From the NCBI GenBank assembly GCA_964421815.1, contig CAYQYT010000007.1, positions 71,318 to 135,317 of the forward strand: DNA of 64,000 nucleotides. The letters are read 5' to 3'. Below the pieces are notes generated by a model. The model had not been told where the DNA came from, did no database searches, and saw nothing but the letters and a program-made list of their open reading frames with translations. The position numbers and the translations under genes are program-made. Source of the stretch: DTU089 sp964421815. GTDB taxonomy: Bacteria > Bacillota > Clostridia > Oscillospirales > Acutalibacteraceae. Positions 62,315 to 64,000 of this stretch are shown here, in pieces; the first letter of the stretch is position 1; the number at the start of each line of letters is the position of its first letter.

Positions 62315-62462
62315 AAAATTCCATCCTCTTTCTTCCGTTTTTTTCATAATACCACAACGTCTTACAAAATACAACTAAAATTTACTTGTAAATATTAGTG
62401 CGAAATTACTTGTATAAATTGTTGGTGAAATGCACTAAAATTTAAAGCGTAGAGGTGATTGT

Positions 62463-62630
62463 ATGTTTGAAGTTCAAAACCAACAAAAATCCAACAAAAC
62501 TATTCGTATGCCAAACGAACTTATTGACCGATTACAAAAAATTGCCGACCAAAACAATATTTCTTTTAATCAATTGGTTGTTCAATGTTGCGAATATGCG
62601 TTAAATGATATGATGGATTCGGAGAATTAA
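62463..62630 (+). CDS. Small ribbon-helix-helix protein
   Basis: A 55-residue protein. TIRMPNELIDRLQKIADQN followed by SFNQLVVQCCEYAL is the Arc/MetJ (ribbon-helix-helix) fold: a beta strand that reads DNA, helix, turn, helix. AGGTGA precedes the ATG at 62463 and a strong terminator follows. Such small proteins usually bind operators as dimers; here no toxin partner lies beside it. Confidence 0.8.
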   Translation: MFEVQNQQKSNKTIRMPNELIDRLQKIADQNNISFNQLVVQCCEYALNDMMDSEN

Positions 62631-62633
62631 ACA

Positions 62634-62676
62634 AACGACCACCCTTTCCTATTGTAGCGGAAAGGTGGTCGTTTTG
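62634..62676 (+). terminator. Terminator of the ribbon-helix-helix gene
   Basis: AACGACCACCCTTTCC pairs with GGAAAGGTGGTCGTT (one bulge), followed by TTGT; the stem is long and GC-rich. Confidence 0.75.
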
Positions 62677-62706
62677 TACTATGCAGGTTGCATATATTTT
62701 TAACTC

Positions 62707-63405
62707 TTATAAATGTTTTTTTAATTCCTCGGCGTTTGCATACCGTTTTTCAGGGTCAAGTTGAATACATTTTTCTATTACTTTTGAAAGCTTGCCGCTA
62801 TACATTTCCTTTGACGGGTGTTGTCCTGTGAGCATAACATTCATTAAAATACCCACAGCAAATATATCTGTACGCTGGTCGGACTGTGCAAGTCCCAATT
62901 GTTCGGGGGCGGCATATCCTGCCGTGCCGATAATTTTTGTATCTGATGACTGCCCGTTTTTATACAGTCTTGCGGCATCAAAATCTATAAGCTTTACCAC
63001 ACCCTTATCTGTTATCATTACATTTTCGGGTTTAATATCTCGGTGAACAATTCCGTGGTTATGTAAAACGGTCAAAGCGTCACAAACACTTTTTATTACT
63101 TTTTTTACGCCATGTTCGTTATAAAGTCCTTGGCATAAAAAGTCTGACACAGTAGCCCCTTTGATAAATTCTTCTAAAATAATAACTTGATCATCTGTTG
63201 TTGCAGCATCGTAAATTTCAGGTAAATTCGGGAAAGAAATTGTACGCAAAATTCTGTAAACATCTACATTGCATTTCCCTTTACGGCAAACAATTTCTTT
63301 TTGCAATGTTTTGTGCCGCAGTAATAAAATGGATTTTGTTTCACTCTTTTTCAATACTTTTACGACCACATATTGTTCTTTTAAAATTTCGTCAAGTAAA
63401 ATCAT
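62707..63405 (-). CDS. Minimal Hanks-type Ser/Thr protein kinase
   Basis: A 232-residue cytosolic kinase domain with nothing attached: no membrane helix and no PASTA repeats, unlike PrkC/Stk1. Visible motifs are HGIVHRDIKPENVMI (catalytic loop), LIDFDAARL (DFD in place of DFG), GTAGYAAPEQ (APE) and DIFAVGILMNVMLTG. The usual ATP-binding glycine loop is poorly kept, and the Lys of the VAIK strand may be that in VCRKGK. GGGAG precedes the ATG at 63405. It is divergent from a helix-turn-helix gene, which may be a substrate or regulator. Confidence 0.88.
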   Translation of the reverse strand: MILLDEILKEQYVVVKVLKKSETKSILLLRHKTLQKEIVCRKGKCNVDVYRILRTISFPNLPEIYDAATTDDQVIILEEFIKGATVSDFLCQGLYNEHGVKKVIKSVCDALTVLHNHGIVHRDIKPENVMITDKGVVKLIDFDAARLYKNGQSSDTKIIGTAGYAAPEQLGLAQSDQRTDIFAVGILMNVMLTGQHPSKEMYSGKLSKVIEKCIQLDPEKRYANAEELKKHL

Positions 63406-63481
63406 AAAAATTCTCCCTCTTGTAATAATTGCTATTTTTTATTATACTATGAAAAATAAAAAAAGAAAGAGAGAAAATCCT

Positions 63482-63904
63482 ATGTTGAAAAAAACTACTG
63501 ATGAATTGCTCGGTGAACTTCTTTCTTCAAATAATATTGAACAGTATATTAAAGAAAATGAAGAATATTTTATTGATTTGTCGGTTTCTGAATTTTTAAG
63601 CGAGTATATAAGCAAAAAAGGGTTGAAAAAGTCCACCGTTATAAATAATGCAGAAATCAGTGAGATATTTGGATTTCAAGTGATGTCCGGTAAAAGAAGA
63701 CCGTCACGAAACACTCTTTTGTCTTTATGCATTGCCGCAAAAATGAATGTAGAGGAGACACAGGCAACGCTGAAAATTGCCGGATACGCACCGCTTTATC
63801 CAAAGAACAAAAGAGACAGCATCATTTTGTTAGCAATTTCCGGCGGTAAAAATGTTTGCGATATTAACAACGAACTTTTTGATCTTGATGAGGAAACACT
63901 TTAA
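63482..63904 (+). CDS. Helix-turn-helix protein, divergent partner of the kinase
   Basis: 140 residues from the ATG at 63482 (an upstream in-frame ATG at 63449 is possible). The middle part (ISKKGLKKSTVINNAEISEIFG..GKRRPSRNTLLSLCIAAKMNVEETQATLKIAG) is a diverged XRE-type helix-turn-helix; the end (LYPKNKRDSIILLAISGG.NVCDINNELFDL) is a conserved tail. From memory, similar proteins occur beside minimal kinases in gut Clostridia; this link is recollection and needs a search. The gap to the kinase is 76 bases and A/T-rich. Confidence 0.7.
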   Translation: MLKKTTDELLGELLSSNNIEQYIKENEEYFIDLSVSEFLSEYISKKGLKKSTVINNAEISEIFGFQVMSGKRRPSRNTLLSLCIAAKMNVEETQATLKIAGYAPLYPKNKRDSIILLAISGGKNVCDINNELFDLDEETL

Positions 63905-63939
63905 ATAAATAAAAAAACCCCACACATTATGTGAGAAAG

Positions 63940-64000
63940 GCATATTGAACTGCCCCAAATTGTACGGACAGCACAAAAAACACCCCCTATGGTGTTAAAT
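63940..64000. mobile_element. Possible insertion-sequence end at the window edge
   Basis: After the HTH gene, the sequence TTGAACTGCCCCAAATTGTA, then CGGACAGCACAAAAAA and a short hairpin (AACACC..GGTGTT), resembles terminal sequences of IS3-family elements (a TGxACTG..CCCC start with a nearby GGACAG). No transposase is visible, as the window ends. Low confidence. Confidence 0.3.

Overview
The window reads as a chromosomal segment of a low-to-moderate GC, Gram-positive anaerobe of the Clostridia, most likely an Oscillospiraceae/Ruminococcaceae-type gut or rumen bacterium. The basis is strong AGGAG ribosome sites, TTGACA/TATAAT promoters, the glgB-glgC-glgD-glgA glycogen cluster with the Firmicutes-type GlgD subunit, ZapA, heterodimeric ABC exporters, a LiaF-like protein and several proteins with dockerin-like repeats. 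Taxonomy is inferred from gene content only.

Layout. 1-559 is the 3' end of a secreted-type protein. 657-7153 (minus) holds rmuC, a 3 x 110-bp palindromic tandem repeat, and a tight run malQ - HAD phosphatase - dockerin protein - glpK. 7301-9745 (minus) has a ceramidase-like secreted protein and a membrane protein. 9952-12007 (plus) has a dCMP deaminase-type protein, fructose-bisphosphate aldolase and a membrane-anchored protein. 12072-17666 (minus) has an oxidoreductase, a capsule/flagellin-type sugar dehydratase, and zapA-dut-mnmE. 17838-20007 (plus) has a CPBP protease followed by tadA, which runs in frame without a stop into luxS. 20136-22390 has an amidohydrolase, a histidine phosphatase and an XRE regulator. 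22393-28697 (minus) is the glycogen operon, with a small zinc-ribbon membrane protein inserted between glgD and glgA. 29025-33305 (plus) is a MarR regulator with a heterodimeric ABC exporter. 33467-34924 is an O-antigen ligase-like protein. 34979-38206 (minus) is nadA-nadB-nadC, divergent from glyA. 39740-41506 (minus) is an acyl-CoA synthetase-like protein.

Around 41.9-42.5 kb a tRNA-Leu(CAG) is followed by a non-coding mosaic: a second copy of the tRNA 3' end, duplicated terminator hairpins and a run of seven small hairpins. 42554-46381 (minus) is an ABC exporter with LiaF-like and DUF4097-like proteins, divergent from a TetR regulator. The TetR gene leads directly into two giant paralogous secreted proteins (1760 and 1545 aa) built from discoidin-like, Gly-rich beta-helix, Asn-rich NNGTI, InlB-type, leucine-rich and C-terminal dockerin-like modules.

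57.4-64 kb looks accessory: SdpI- and DUF3784-like membrane proteins, three membrane proteins with N-terminal zinc ribbons, a short ribbon-helix-helix protein, a minimal Hanks-type kinase with a divergent helix-turn-helix partner, and a possible insertion-sequence end at the right edge.

In function, glycogen synthesis and branching (glgBCDA), maltodextrin handling (malQ), glycerol entry (glpK) and glycolysis (fba) make a carbohydrate storage and use theme. De novo NAD synthesis (nadABC), one-carbon metabolism (glyA) and nucleotide housekeeping (dut, dCMP deaminase) are core metabolism. The dockerin-like proteins suggest cell-surface or extracellular complex assembly, but no cohesin gene is visible here.
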